Positions 44,636 through 53,677 of a stretch of 64,000 nucleotides of DNA are shown piece after piece. Position 1 is the stretch's first letter. Every line of letters begins with the position of its first letter. The stretch covers positions 372,001 to 436,000 of the forward strand of contig NZ_QFDM01000003.1 of assembly GCF_023702065.1 (NCBI RefSeq), read 5' to 3'. The DNA comes from Methanoculleus oceani. Its GTDB lineage: Archaea; Halobacteriota; Methanomicrobia; Methanomicrobiales; Methanoculleaceae. Below the pieces are notes generated by a model that ran no database searches, was not told where the DNA came from, and worked only from the letters and a program-made list of their open reading frames with translations. The position numbers and the translations under genes are program-made.

Positions 44636-45445
44636 ATGCTCGAGGTGCTCGGGTTCGAGTTCTTCAGGAACGCGCTCGCCGCCGGGGTGCTCGCGAGCGT
44701 CGCCTGCGGCGTCATCGGCACCTACGTCGTGGTGCGGCGGATGGTCTCGGTCAGCGGCGGCATCTCCCACGCGGCCTTCGGGGGGATCGGTCTCGGCTAC
44801 TACCTCGGGATAGACCCGCTCCTCGGCGCCGCCGGGTTCACCGTGGCGACGGCGCTCGGGATGGGCGCGCTCGAGATCCGGGCCAGGCAGCAGATGGACA
44901 CGATCATCGGCGCGGTCTGGGCGGCCGGGATGGCCATAGGCATCCTCTTCGTCTACCTGACACCTGGGTTCGCCCCCGACCTCTTCTCCTACCTCTTCGG
45001 GAACATCCTTCTCGTGCCGCGGGGGGACATCCTGCTGATGACGGTCCTCGTGGTCATCATCGTCGGCGTCGTAGCTTTCCTTTACCGGGAGTTCCAGGCG
45101 GTCACCTTCGACCCTGACTACGCGACGGTCATGAACCTCCCGGTCGAACGGCTCTCGCTCCTTCTCCTTGTGCTGATTGCGCTCACGGTGGTGATGCTGA
45201 TCCGGGTGGTGGGGATCATCCTCGTGATCGCGCTCCTCACGCTCCCGGCAGCGATCAGCCGTCTCTACACCACCCGGCTCTGGAGCATGATGTTCCTTGC
45301 CGTCGCCCTCGGCATCGTCTTTTCCGTGACGGGAATAGGGCTCTCCTACCTTTTGAACGTCCCGTCGGGGGCGACGATCATCCTCGTGAGCACGCTGGCG
45401 TATGCGGGCGCCCTCGGGGTCGAACGCCTCCGGCAGGGCGACTAG
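44636..45445 (+). CDS. znuB: Metal ABC transporter permease
   Basis: 269 residues from ATG 44636, with GGAGGAG at 44624-44630; GTG 44630 is the alternative. About eight hydrophobic helices, and the family blocks VVVRRMVSVSGGISHAAFGGIGLGYYLG (about 28-55) and VVGIILVIALLTLPAAISRLYT (near 188-209) mark the channel. It completes the importer whose expression the upstream DtxR-like protein probably controls. Confidence 0.92.
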   Translation: MLEVLGFEFFRNALAAGVLASVACGVIGTYVVVRRMVSVSGGISHAAFGGIGLGYYLGIDPLLGAAGFTVATALGMGALEIRARQQMDTIIGAVWAAGMAIGILFVYLTPGFAPDLFSYLFGNILLVPRGDILLMTVLVVIIVGVVAFLYREFQAVTFDPDYATVMNLPVERLSLLLLVLIALTVVMLIRVVGIILVIALLTLPAAISRLYTTRLWSMMFLAVALGIVFSVTGIGLSYLLNVPSGATIILVSTLAYAGALGVERLRQGD

Positions 45446-45495
45446 CGGGACAAACCGGTGCGCTTATGCCGGCGCACGCAAGAGGTGAGTGAACA

Positions 45496-46020
45496 ATGGA
45501 TCCGATCATCGAAGAGGGATACGCCCGGCTCCTCGAGACCCTCGGGGATCTGCAGGCGAAGAAGGAAGAGTCGGCCTCGGAGCTCCGGGGCAACATAGGG
45601 GCCCTCCTTGCACGGATGGCTGCCGATACGGCGCCGGTCGTGAAGCAGATCGGGCTTGAGATACTTCAGCGCGCAAAGAGGGAGGCGTCCGGGGAGCTCT
45701 ACGACCAGGCGTTCTACGAGAAGAAGATGATCGTCCTCGGGAAGGCCGAACCGCTCCCGTACCGCCCGGACGACCCGAGCAAACCCGTCGATGCCCAGAT
45801 ATGCGTTCTCGACGAGGACGGGGCCTTCCACGAGTTGATGTACACCACCACCGATATCCGGACCGACTCGTACCTCGCCCCCCTGACACCGGAGGAGGCG
45901 TTCGACATCTACGGCTACGATCTCGTCTTCATGCTCTACCGGGCGCTGTACGAGTATGCAGGGAAGGAGGAGGAACTGACGGCCGCACTCGCGCGGACGC
46001 TCGAGTACCTCGGCTCCTGA
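45496..46020 (+). CDS. Unknown soluble protein
   Basis: 174 residues from ATG 45496, with an excellent GAGGTGA site. Residues 1-65 are helical with Glu/Lys/Leu pattern. Residues 85-140 form an alpha/beta segment (AQICVLDEDGAFHELMYTTTDIRTDSYLAPLTPEEAFDIYGYDLVFML). No cysteines, no membrane segment. I recognise no family; it is probably conserved in related methanogens. Convergent with the gene at 46251, and a tandem repeat lies between. Confidence 0.7.
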   Translation: MDPIIEEGYARLLETLGDLQAKKEESASELRGNIGALLARMAADTAPVVKQIGLEILQRAKREASGELYDQAFYEKKMIVLGKAEPLPYRPDDPSKPVDAQICVLDEDGAFHELMYTTTDIRTDSYLAPLTPEEAFDIYGYDLVFMLYRALYEYAGKEEELTAALARTLEYLGS

Positions 46021-46054
46021 AAACCATTTTTATTCCCGGATACGGGGGGGCCGA

Positions 46055-46220
46055 CGGTCGCAGTCGCACCTCAGGGTGCTCCGACGCCCGCCGTGCCGGC
46101 GGGTCGCAGTCACACCTCAGGGTGCTCCGACGCCCGTCGTGCCGGCGGGTCGCAGTCACACCTCAGGGTGCTCCGACGCCCGCCGTACCGACGGCCGCAG
46201 TCACACCTCAGGGTCGGTTC
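46055..46220. repeat. 46-bp tandem repeat, about 3.5 copies
   Basis: Full units at 46055-46100, 46101-46146 and 46147-46192, then a partial unit from 46193. Copies differ at a few positions only. Each unit holds two dyads: CACCTCAGGGTG and CCCGCCGTGCCGGCGGG (the second spans unit boundaries). No unique spacers, so not CRISPR. It lies between convergent genes and could serve as a serial terminator or be a minisatellite. Confidence 0.85.
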
Positions 46221-46250
46221 CGGGACCGCCCTCCCGCCCCCGGTCTCTTC

Positions 46251-46703
46251 TCACCGGCGCCCGAAGATCGGGAACATCGGCTCGGTGGGGTCGCGCCCTG
46301 CCCCGAGTGCCGTGAGCGGATATGAGCGCGTAAACTCCTGGCCTTCGGCATTCTGGTACGTGATGACCGCTTTTGCCTCCGAGACCATCGATGCCAGACT
46401 AAAGCCGGATTCCTCGTCCGGGTCGAGCGAGGCGACTTCGAAATCGATGTTGAGCGGGACGAGGGCAACCCGAATCTTCTGCGCTCTCGCGGTGCCCGTA
46501 TTGGTGAGAATGATCTCCCGCGCATCTTCCGAGAGATCCGCGGTGATGAGCGGGTAGTTCTCCGTATCTCCCATGATACGGAAACTCATCAGGATAGCGA
46601 GCATGAATACCAGCGCGATGAGGGCGTAGAAGACGTCGATGAAGAGCAGCCCGAGCGTGACGAGGGCGCCCGTCATCAGGACGATCTTCTGGTTCTTATC
46701 CAT
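46251..46703 (-). CDS. Small membrane protein of unknown function
   Basis: 150 residues. Two adjacent hydrophobic helices near residues 6-43, then a soluble domain of about 105 residues with a beta-rich, immunoglobulin-like pattern (AREIILTNTGTARAQKIRVALVPLNIDFEVASLDPDE). The N-terminus is probably cytoplasmic and the hairpin anchors the soluble domain on the cytoplasmic side. No family recognised. Its gene ends in the region of the 46-bp repeat. Confidence 0.75.
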   Translation of the reverse strand: MDKNQKIVLMTGALVTLGLLFIDVFYALIALVFMLAILMSFRIMGDTENYPLITADLSEDAREIILTNTGTARAQKIRVALVPLNIDFEVASLDPDEESGFSLASMVSEAKAVITYQNAEGQEFTRSYPLTALGAGRDPTEPMFPIFGRR

Positions 46704-46858
46704 ATAGATGAGTTGGTTCGCCGGAAATTATAAGGATAGGCTTCGGGTGGAGGGGGAGGTCGTGATCAGGACACAGCCCGGGAGTCGCCGGCACTCTTCA
46801 CGCAGGAAGGGCAATATGACCATATACCGTCATGGCGAAGTACGTACAGAGAGACAGT

Positions 46859-48136
46859 ATGCTTGAGTTGAAGTTCGTTCGTGCACACCCCGATATCGTC
46901 AGGGCAGACCTCACAAAGCGAGGGGATGTCGAGAAACTGGCCTGGGTCGACGAGGTGCTGGAGATGGACCGGAGGGCACGGGAACTCACCGTGGAGATCG
47001 GGGGCCTGCGCAACCGGAGAAACGTCATATCCCGCGAGATCAGCCAGGCGAGGAAGGCGGGGAACGATATCGCCGGGCTTCTTGCCGAGGCGGCAGGCCT
47101 TCCCGCGCGGGTCAACGAGGCGGAGACGGAGTATGATAAACTCACCGAAGCGGTGAAGTACCGCCTGATGCGGCTCCCGAACATCCTGCACGAGAGCGTG
47201 CCCGTCGGCAGGGACGATACCGAGAACGTCGAGATCCGGCGGTGGGGTAAACCGGAGGTCCCTGCGTTCGACCTGAAGAACCACGGCGCGCTCGCCGTCG
47301 AGCAGGGCTGGGCGGACTTCGAACGCGCGGCGAAGATCGCCGGATCCGGGTTTTACTTCCTGAAGGGCAGGCTTGCCCTGCTCGATATGGCGCTCCAGCG
47401 GTTTGCGATGGATCTCCTCGTCCAGCGCGGGTATACCCCGGTGGTTCCCCCCTACATGATGAACCGGGCCGCATACGAGGGCGTGACCGACCTCGCCGAC
47501 TTCGAGAACGTCATGTACAAACTCGACGGCGAGGACGAGTTCCTGATCGCGACGAGCGAGCACCCGATGGCCGCGATGTACGGCGACGAGATCTTCGAGG
47601 AGAAGGACCTGCCGCTCCGTCTGGCGGGGCTGAGCCCGTGCTTCCGGCGCGAGATCGGGGCGCACGGGATCGATACGAAAGGCCTCTTCCGCGTCCACCA
47701 GTTCCACAAGGTGGAGCAGTTCGTATACGCCACGCCGGAGCAGTCCTGGGACCTCCACGAGGAACTGATGGCGAACGCCGAGGAGGTCTTCCAGCGGCTC
47801 GGCCTCCCCTACCGGGTCGTCCTGATCTGCACGGGGGATATCGGGACCGTCGCCGCAAAGAAGTACGACCTCGAGGTCTGGATGCCGCGCGAAGAGCGCT
47901 ACCGCGAAGCGGTGTCGTGCTCGAACTGCACGGCCTACCAGGCGGTCAGGCTGAATATCAAGGTGCGCGACCCCGTCGAGTTCACCTCCAAGCGCTACGT
48001 CCACACCTTAAACAGCACCGCAATAGCGACCTCGCGCGCGATCCGGGCGATCCTGGAGAACAACCAGAACGAGGACGGCTCGGTCACGATCCCTGAGGCC
48101 CTCAGGCCCTACCTCTACGGCGAGGAGACGCTGTAG
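46859..48136 (+). CDS. serS: Seryl-tRNA synthetase, bacterial type
   Basis: 425 residues from ATG 46859; the upstream ATG at 46832 adds nine residues and is not favoured because the TATA (CATATACC, about 46818-46825) predicts a transcript start near 46848. The tRNA-binding coiled coil (about 30-105) precedes the class II core, with motif 2 FRREIGAHGIDTKGLFRVHQFHKVEQF (residues ~265-290) and motif 3 near TAIATSRAIRAILENNQNEDG. This is the common SerRS, not the rare methanogen form. It charges tRNA(Ser). Confidence 0.95.
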   Translation: MLELKFVRAHPDIVRADLTKRGDVEKLAWVDEVLEMDRRARELTVEIGGLRNRRNVISREISQARKAGNDIAGLLAEAAGLPARVNEAETEYDKLTEAVKYRLMRLPNILHESVPVGRDDTENVEIRRWGKPEVPAFDLKNHGALAVEQGWADFERAAKIAGSGFYFLKGRLALLDMALQRFAMDLLVQRGYTPVVPPYMMNRAAYEGVTDLADFENVMYKLDGEDEFLIATSEHPMAAMYGDEIFEEKDLPLRLAGLSPCFRREIGAHGIDTKGLFRVHQFHKVEQFVYATPEQSWDLHEELMANAEEVFQRLGLPYRVVLICTGDIGTVAAKKYDLEVWMPREERYREAVSCSNCTAYQAVRLNIKVRDPVEFTSKRYVHTLNSTAIATSRAIRAILENNQNEDGSVTIPEALRPYLYGEETL

Positions 48137-48199
48137 AGCACTCCGGGGCCTCTGGATCCACAATACATTCCCTGGCGGAGACGAACCGCCAGGAAACGA

Positions 48200-49744
48200 C
48201 TACTTTCTTCGCAGTCCCGCTATCTCGCCGATCAGGACACCATGAATCCGGCGCTCCTCGGTGACGTCCTCGTAGGTGACGTACTCTGTCCCATCGGAGA
48301 GTTCGATCGGCGAGAAGCGGATCTCTTTCCCTTCCCCATCCCTGCACCGGACAGGAAACGTCCGCGGCCGGGAGTGGCAGGAGCCGGCCGCTTCCCGGTC
48401 CGCCTTCCAGGCGGCGACCGCCTCCCGGCGCTGGGTGTCGTCGGGGAACGCAAGCCGGAACCATTCTTTCCCGGTGGGGATATCCGCGAGCGTATACCCG
48501 AAGAGGTCGGTGAACGCCTGGTTAATGAAGGTGTAGCGGCCGTCGCTCTCGATGATGGCCGCCGCGACGGGTGATGAGTCGATCAGATCCCGGAACCGTG
48601 CTTCGCTCCGGCGGAGCCGCTCCTCGGTCTGCCGCCGGGCGAGGGCGATCGAGGCCTGGCGGAGGAAGGATTCGATCGCCTGTTTGTCTTCGAGCACCTC
48701 GCCGGGCGACAGAAATATCTTGACAGAGCCGAATAACCGGTCCTCCCAGACCAGGAAGGTGAGATTGATCTTCCCAAGATTCCATGTAGAACACATCTCT
48801 TCACAGATCTCCTCGGGGATCTGCCTGAAGAAAATATCCCCGTACAATGACAACTTTCCCAGACCAGGTTCCGGGTCTAACACGTACTCCTGGATACCCC
48901 GAGTCAGCAATGCCAGGGGATTCCCTCCCTGGGGATGCGATAATACCTTTTTGATGGGAAATGTCAGGCCAACGGGCTCCACCCCCAATAGGCGTGCCAT
49001 ACCAGCATGGAAGTCTTTATCCTGCGCCGCCTGCACGACGAACTCTCCCTCGGCTTCGTCGTATGCCGCCACGAAAATTCGTGGGTTCGGCACGAGTTCG
49101 GCGATCTTTTCAGTGATATACTGGTAGATATCCTGCCCCGGCGGCATATCCACGAGCTCCATCGCGGTCCGGGCAAGAAACTCCATGTTCCTGACATACC
49201 GCTTCCGTTCGGTGATGTCCTCCAGCACGAGCGTTGCACCTGTCTCCCCGTCCTCGAAGGTCGTCGGGATCGCCTGCATCTGGTAGAAGAACTCTTCGCC
49301 CTCGTCCCGTTGGTACCGGATATCGGCGATCACCTGCTCGCGCTCAAGGCCCTCGATCACCGCGAGCGCCTCGGGGGTGGAGACGACGGGGAGCGCCGCC
49401 TCGCGGATCGTCCGGCCGATGAGATCGTCCTTCGACTGCCGGAGGTGCTTGAGGCACTGGTCGTTGACCTGGACGATCCGCTGGTCGTTATCCAGGATGA
49501 GGATCAGGTTCTTCGTGAAGCAGAGGAAGGCGGAGATCGGGACGCGCTGGGCGAGGGAGTAGAGTTTCGCGTTCCCGATATGCCGCACATCGACTTTACC
49601 GGCGATCTGAAGGATCTCGAGGTGTTTCGAGACCGAGTTCCGGGTGACGCCGAGTTGTTTCGCCACCTCGGTGATGGTCATGCCCTTCGGCCGAAACCGG
49701 AGGGCACGAAGGATACGGTTCGGGAGATCGTGCTCCTCCTGCAT
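48200..49744 (-). CDS. HTH-PAS-GAF-PAS regulator
   Basis: 514 residues from ATG 49744, with a TATA-like GATATAC about 30 bases upstream; the frame continues to 49891 but lacks support. The N-terminal winged helix (about 8-60, ITEVAKQLGVTRNSVSKHLEIL) is ArsR-like. PAS 1 follows (about 70-180, ending in the LVLEDITERKR motif), then a GAF-like domain (about 195-385), then PAS 2 (about 400-500). No kinase domain. It is probably a one-component sensor acting directly on DNA. The ABC-2 exporter genes downstream are on the same strand but start after a gap. Confidence 0.85.
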   Translation of the reverse strand: MQEEHDLPNRILRALRFRPKGMTITEVAKQLGVTRNSVSKHLEILQIAGKVDVRHIGNAKLYSLAQRVPISAFLCFTKNLILILDNDQRIVQVNDQCLKHLRQSKDDLIGRTIREAALPVVSTPEALAVIEGLEREQVIADIRYQRDEGEEFFYQMQAIPTTFEDGETGATLVLEDITERKRYVRNMEFLARTAMELVDMPPGQDIYQYITEKIAELVPNPRIFVAAYDEAEGEFVVQAAQDKDFHAGMARLLGVEPVGLTFPIKKVLSHPQGGNPLALLTRGIQEYVLDPEPGLGKLSLYGDIFFRQIPEEICEEMCSTWNLGKINLTFLVWEDRLFGSVKIFLSPGEVLEDKQAIESFLRQASIALARRQTEERLRRSEARFRDLIDSSPVAAAIIESDGRYTFINQAFTDLFGYTLADIPTGKEWFRLAFPDDTQRREAVAAWKADREAAGSCHSRPRTFPVRCRDGEGKEIRFSPIELSDGTEYVTYEDVTEERRIHGVLIGEIAGLRRK

Positions 49745-49936
49745 GGTGCATGCATCCTTGCCGTACCTGTATATCATGCTTTTGTCGGCGACGGGCGCGG
49801 GATGCCGGCGGGGAGATCCGGTACCGACCGTATCCTCAGGATCCCGGTTTGGTATGCCCTCCGTCAGGTGCGAAGCAGGATATCGTCGCACCCGGCGATC
49901 GCCGTTCTACCTTCCTCCCCGGTCCCGCCCCCCACC

Positions 49937-50638
49937 TCACGGGATCGTCCGGATAATCCGCTCTTTCGTCACCTTCCCGGCGATGACGCGGGCAAGGGCG
50001 AGAAGAGCAAGCCCGACTGCCGCGAGGACCGCCTCCATCGTTGCCGAGATGCCCGGTCCGCCGGATATGACGGTCTGGAGCCCACCGATCAGGAAGATGA
50101 ACCCGAATATCAAGGCGAAACCGAGGATCTGGTTCTCCCGCATCCCGAGCGCGAGCTGGGCCGCGCCGATGAGCCCGGCCGAGGCACCAATCCAGACCGG
50201 GACGACGGCTACGAAGTGAAGGAGGAGCAGGGGTTCGGCGGCGACGGAGACACCGGTGAGGCCGGCGATCGCCGCGACGCTCACTGCGGCCGAAAGAAGC
50301 ATCATCACGTAGGCCGGGACGGCGACCCCGATAGCCTTTCCCTCCCAGAGGCGGCGGAGCGAGACGGGGGCGCAGAGGAGCGTCTCGATGGTGCCGTCCC
50401 GCTTCTCGCGGAGGAAGGCGTCGGCGCAGAAGATGTAGCCCATGAAGACCCCGACCGGGAGGGTGATCGCGGCGATGGCGCCCGCGACGGCGGCGGTATC
50501 TCCCCCGGCGCCCACAGCGATGCTGAGGGCCGACATGACCGGGAACCAGACAGAAAAGATGAGCGCGGTGATGAGGGCGCTCCGGTTCCGGAGGGCAAGC
50601 CTTATTTCGCGGCGGGCGATGACGGCGAGCGTGCTCAT
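49937..50638 (-). CDS. ABC-2 type exporter permease
   Basis: 233 residues with six hydrophobic helices; the N-terminal MSTLAVIARREIRLALRNRSALITALIFSVWFP is typical of ABC-2 permeases, including the amphipathic coupling helix. FLREKRDGTIETLLCAPVSLRRLWEGK forms the next cytoplasmic loop. The start overlaps the ATPase stop by four bases. Substrate unknown; such pairs export drugs, lipids or oligosaccharides, or sit in Na+ efflux systems. Confidence 0.88.
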   Translation of the reverse strand: MSTLAVIARREIRLALRNRSALITALIFSVWFPVMSALSIAVGAGGDTAAVAGAIAAITLPVGVFMGYIFCADAFLREKRDGTIETLLCAPVSLRRLWEGKAIGVAVPAYVMMLLSAAVSVAAIAGLTGVSVAAEPLLLLHFVAVVPVWIGASAGLIGAAQLALGMRENQILGFALIFGFIFLIGGLQTVISGGPGISATMEAVLAAVGLALLALARVIAGKVTKERIIRTIP

Positions 50639-51567
50639 GCTCCGCCCTCCACCAGGTCGACGTGTTCGAGATATATCTCCTCAAGCGACCGGGACGACCG
50701 GCGGACCTCCTCGATCCGAAACCCGGCCCCGACGAGAGCCGCGACGAGGTCCGGTGTCGCGCCCGGGTCGGCGAGGGTGCAGTGGAGGGCGTCGCCGTCC
50801 GCATCGCACCCGGTGACGAACGGCAGCCTCCCGACGGTCTCGCACGCACGGGCACGCTCGCCCGGGTCGGCAAGGGCGACCGTCACGGACGGGCGGCCGG
50901 AGGCCGTGGTGAGGTTCTCCACCGAATCGAAGGCCCGGATCCTCCCTCCCGCAAGGATCGCGACCGTGGAGCAGACCCGCTGGACCTCGTCGAGGTGGTG
51001 GGAGTTTAAGAATACGGTCATCTCCTCCCGCCGGGAGAGTTCGACGATCAGGTCGCGGACCATCCTCTGCGCACCGGGGTCGAGGCCGGAGGAGGGTTCG
51101 TCGAGGAAGACCACCTCGGGCCGGTGGAGGATGGCCCGGGCGATCCCGAGTTTCCGCTTCATGCCGGTCGAGAACGTCCCGACCGGGTCGTCCCGCCGGT
51201 CGGCGAGGTCGACGAGCGCGAGGAGTTCGTCGATCCTCTCCGCGGGATTGTCGACGCCGTAGAGCCCGGCGTAGTAGGCAAGGTTGCCGGCGGCACTCAT
51301 CCGGTCGGCAAGACCGTTGTTCTCGAAGAGCACCCCGACTTGCGCGCGTGCTTCGTCGTCGGCGGCGAGGTCCCTCCCGAGAACCCGGACCTCGCCCGCG
51401 CCGGGGGCGAGCAGGCCGAGCAGGATCCGGATGGTCGTGGTCTTTCCGGCACCGTTCGGGCCGAGGTAGCCGAATATCTCGCCGTGCCCGACGGTGAACG
51501 AGACGTCGCGAAGGATCTCGCGGCCGTCGAAGGAGCGCGAGAGTCCCCGGACCTCGACGGCGTTCAC
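50635..51567 (-). CDS. ABC-2 type exporter ATPase
   Basis: 310 residues from GTG 51567, after a GGAGGGGGAGG stretch; an upstream GTG at 51588 is a weaker alternative. Walker A GPNGAGKTT, Q-loop LFENNGL, a degenerate signature TFSTGMKRK (usually LSGGQ), Walker B VVFLDEPSSGLDP, H-loop NSHHLDE. A C-terminal ferredoxin-like extension (about 215-300) is usual in ABC-2 export ATPases. Paired with the permease at 49937. Confidence 0.9.
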   Translation of the reverse strand: MNAVEVRGLSRSFDGREILRDVSFTVGHGEIFGYLGPNGAGKTTTIRILLGLLAPGAGEVRVLGRDLAADDEARAQVGVLFENNGLADRMSAAGNLAYYAGLYGVDNPAERIDELLALVDLADRRDDPVGTFSTGMKRKLGIARAILHRPEVVFLDEPSSGLDPGAQRMVRDLIVELSRREEMTVFLNSHHLDEVQRVCSTVAILAGGRIRAFDSVENLTTASGRPSVTVALADPGERARACETVGRLPFVTGCDADGDALHCTLADPGATPDLVAALVGAGFRIEEVRRSSRSLEEIYLEHVDLVEGGA

Positions 51568-52073
51568 GCCCGCCTCCCCCTCCGGCACCGTGCGGCGCAG
51601 GATCGAGAGAGGGCGGGACGGGTATCGAGGGTTATGTGGAGGTTTTCAGCCGCATGACCGGTGGGAAACATAGGAATAGATCTCCTCGTAGAACGTAAAA
51701 AAGTAGTTTTTGTGTGGTTAAACAACCCCCGGGGTCACACCGGGGTCGACTGATCTATGACTTTATTGGAAGGAGGTGTTTCGGGACAGTATCCCAGAAA
51801 TCATCATCGATTTCCCTGAACACCATGACGCTGATTTTTATCTAAGTGGCCATATAATAACAGATACCGCACCATGCTCATCATCTGCCACCTCGCATGC
51901 TTCATCGCCCCTGTACCGGCATGCAGGACTGGTTGCGCGGGCTGCCCTCGTGTGTGCGAGGATGTAAAAAGGTCTGGCATGCCGGGCTGACCGCAAAGTT
52001 CCGGTGTAGGCACCCGCGACCTTTTCGTAAAAGGGGAGGGAGGATCGGATCCCTGCCGACACGGGGCGAGTCC
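51568..52073. other. Intergenic region with no convincing gene
   Basis: 506 bases. A hairpin CCCCGG/CCGGGG (51727-51745) is visible. A perfect AAGGAGG at 51770-51776 is followed in frame by an odd GTG-start frame (51776-51967) that could be a remnant. Short minus-strand frames (51804-52062) lack coding features. No RNA gene seen. Confidence 0.45.
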
Positions 52074-52817
52074 CTAGCGTTCAGTTTTTGCAGGCTTCGC
52101 CACAGCGACCGGACGGGTAATTCCGGTCACCAGGACGTAACGCCAGAGGACAGCGGCCAGGACGGCGCCGATGATGGGTGCGACCCAGAAGAGCCAGAGC
52201 TGCATGAGCGCTTCGCCGCCGACAAAGACTGCTGGCCCCAGGCTCCGCGCCGGGTTGACGGAAGCGTTGGTCACCGGAATCATGACGATATGCACCATCG
52301 ACAGCGCCAGGCCAATGGGCAGAGCGGCAAATGTCTTCAGTTCCTCAATGCCGGTCACAGCCAGGATCACGAAGACAAACAGGAGCGTCATCACCACCTC
52401 AACCAGGAACCCGGATGCAAGCGAATAGCCGCCCGGCGACAATGCACCGTATCCGTTCTGACCGAGCCCGTCCACGGCGAGCGAGTAGGATGGGTTTCCC
52501 ACCGCAATGGCAAGAATCACTCCAGCAGCGATGATGGCCCCGATGCACTGGGCAACGATGTAGATGAGCGCTTCCCGCGCTGGCATCTTGCCCGCCGTCA
52601 GCACTCCCACGGTGACAGCGGGATTGATGTGGCACCCGGAAACGTCACCGATGGCATAGACCATCGCAAGAAGAGCAAGTCCAAAAGCCAATGCTACACC
52701 GAGATTTCCGACCACCGACCCAGCGAGAACTGCACTTCCGACCCCGATAAGCACCAGTGCAAAGGTCCCGAACATTTCAGCAGCGTACTTTTTCATCCCA
52801 TTTGCAGCCATTTGCAT
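52074..52817 (-). CDS. aqpM: Aquaporin (MIP family, AqpM-like)
   Basis: 247 residues with six hydrophobic helices and two half-helices carrying the pore motifs GCHINPAVTVG (Asn65-Pro66-Ala67) and NASVNPARSLGPA (Asn188-Pro189-Ala190-Arg191). Arg191 is the aromatic/arginine filter residue. The protein resembles methanogen AqpM and likely passes water, perhaps glycerol or H2S. ATG 52817 follows GTGGAGAT; ATGs at 52811 and 52796 are possible. A long AT-rich leader with an inverted repeat lies upstream. Confidence 0.93.
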   Translation of the reverse strand: MQMAANGMKKYAAEMFGTFALVLIGVGSAVLAGSVVGNLGVALAFGLALLAMVYAIGDVSGCHINPAVTVGVLTAGKMPAREALIYIVAQCIGAIIAAGVILAIAVGNPSYSLAVDGLGQNGYGALSPGGYSLASGFLVEVVMTLLFVFVILAVTGIEELKTFAALPIGLALSMVHIVMIPVTNASVNPARSLGPAVFVGGEALMQLWLFWVAPIIGAVLAAVLWRYVLVTGITRPVAVAKPAKTER

Positions 52818-53160
52818 TCATCTCCACGATAATAATAGGCATCCGGAATCCTCCTACCGAAGGGTGACTTCCCTGGATGAGGGGAGTGCATACGCCTGTG
52901 CTGGAGAGTGGCTGTTAGAGCGACCAGCACACGGAACTATTGCGTGCAGATGTTGTTGCATAGATGCCATGGAGTGTGGAAAGTCGCCTGATAGAATATA
53001 TATTTAGTGCTCAAGTTACGCCGTCAATCGGCCCTGCGGAAGAAGCGGAAGAGGATATGTATCGTGCCGTGTCACCCCCGCAAGTTAAACAGATAGCGAA
53101 ATACAAAAGGGAATAAAGCCTGCAATAGCACTTGTTTCACCAAACAGGGCAAAAGTAGAG
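52818..53160. other. Intergenic region with a hairpin in the aquaporin leader
   Basis: No gene seen. TATA-like GAATATATATTTA (about 52996-53008) could start an aquaporin transcript about 180 bases upstream. An inverted repeat TGTGCTGG (52897-52904) with CCAGCACA (52924-52931) would then fold in the leader. Confidence 0.5.
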
Positions 53161-53233
53161 TGGGCCCGATGCGATTCGAACGCATGACCTCCCGGTTATC
53201 AGCCGGGTGCACCACCAGCTATGCTACGGGCCC
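53161..53233 (-). tRNA. tRNA-Ile (anticodon GAU)
   Basis: The complement starts GGGCCCG and ends CGGGCCC plus A. The anticodon loop CTGATAA contains GAT between arms CCCGG and CCGGG. T arm TGCGTTCGAATCGCA. CCA is not encoded. An AT-rich promoter lies upstream (53260-53280). Confidence 0.96.
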
Positions 53234-53677
53234 GGAACACTTGTATTAGTGCCTACAAATATTGTACAATCTTCAATTTAAAGGTTGTGCAAGGACTCTG
53301 CTCCAGAATCGTCCGAGAATGACATCCGCGAAGAACATACGGGGGCGACAGCATGGGACGGACTCCGCAGATGGGTACCTTCCCGGAAACGGAGCCGGCG
53401 CGCAGGGCCGCATCGAGGCAAGCATCGACTCGCGACCGTCAACCACCCGGCTTATCGACGGGGGAGAGGGAGAGGTATACAGCATCCCCGGCAGTGCCGA
53501 AGACGTATCTGCAGCCCCTGCCGGAACGTAGGGCTCACCGGAGAACAATCATACGCAAAGGATACGGGCCGTCGGGACTACCCTGCAACACCCGGCGTTT
53601 CAGCACCGAATTGTTCCGGACCGGTATCCAAAGCGCTATGTTGAAAACCGATGATAGAAGTATAGTTGAGTGGAACA
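53234..53677. other. Intergenic region with no convincing gene
   Basis: 444 bases between tRNA-Ile and iorA. The left end is AT-rich and serves as tRNA promoter. Forward frames starting at 53262, 53285 and 53353 overlap in different registers without coding features. No repeat or RNA gene seen. Confidence 0.45.

Noticed and set aside
46055-46220. Possible CRISPR array
   Set aside because: Units are contiguous 46-bp copies with no unique spacers and no cas genes nearby.
51776-51967. GTG-start frame touching a perfect AAGGAGG
   Set aside because: The GTG overlaps the site itself, leaving no spacing; the sequence looks like a remnant at best.
53262-53644. Forward ORFs between tRNA-Ile and iorA
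   Set aside because: Several frames overlap in different registers and none has family features or a ribosome-binding site.
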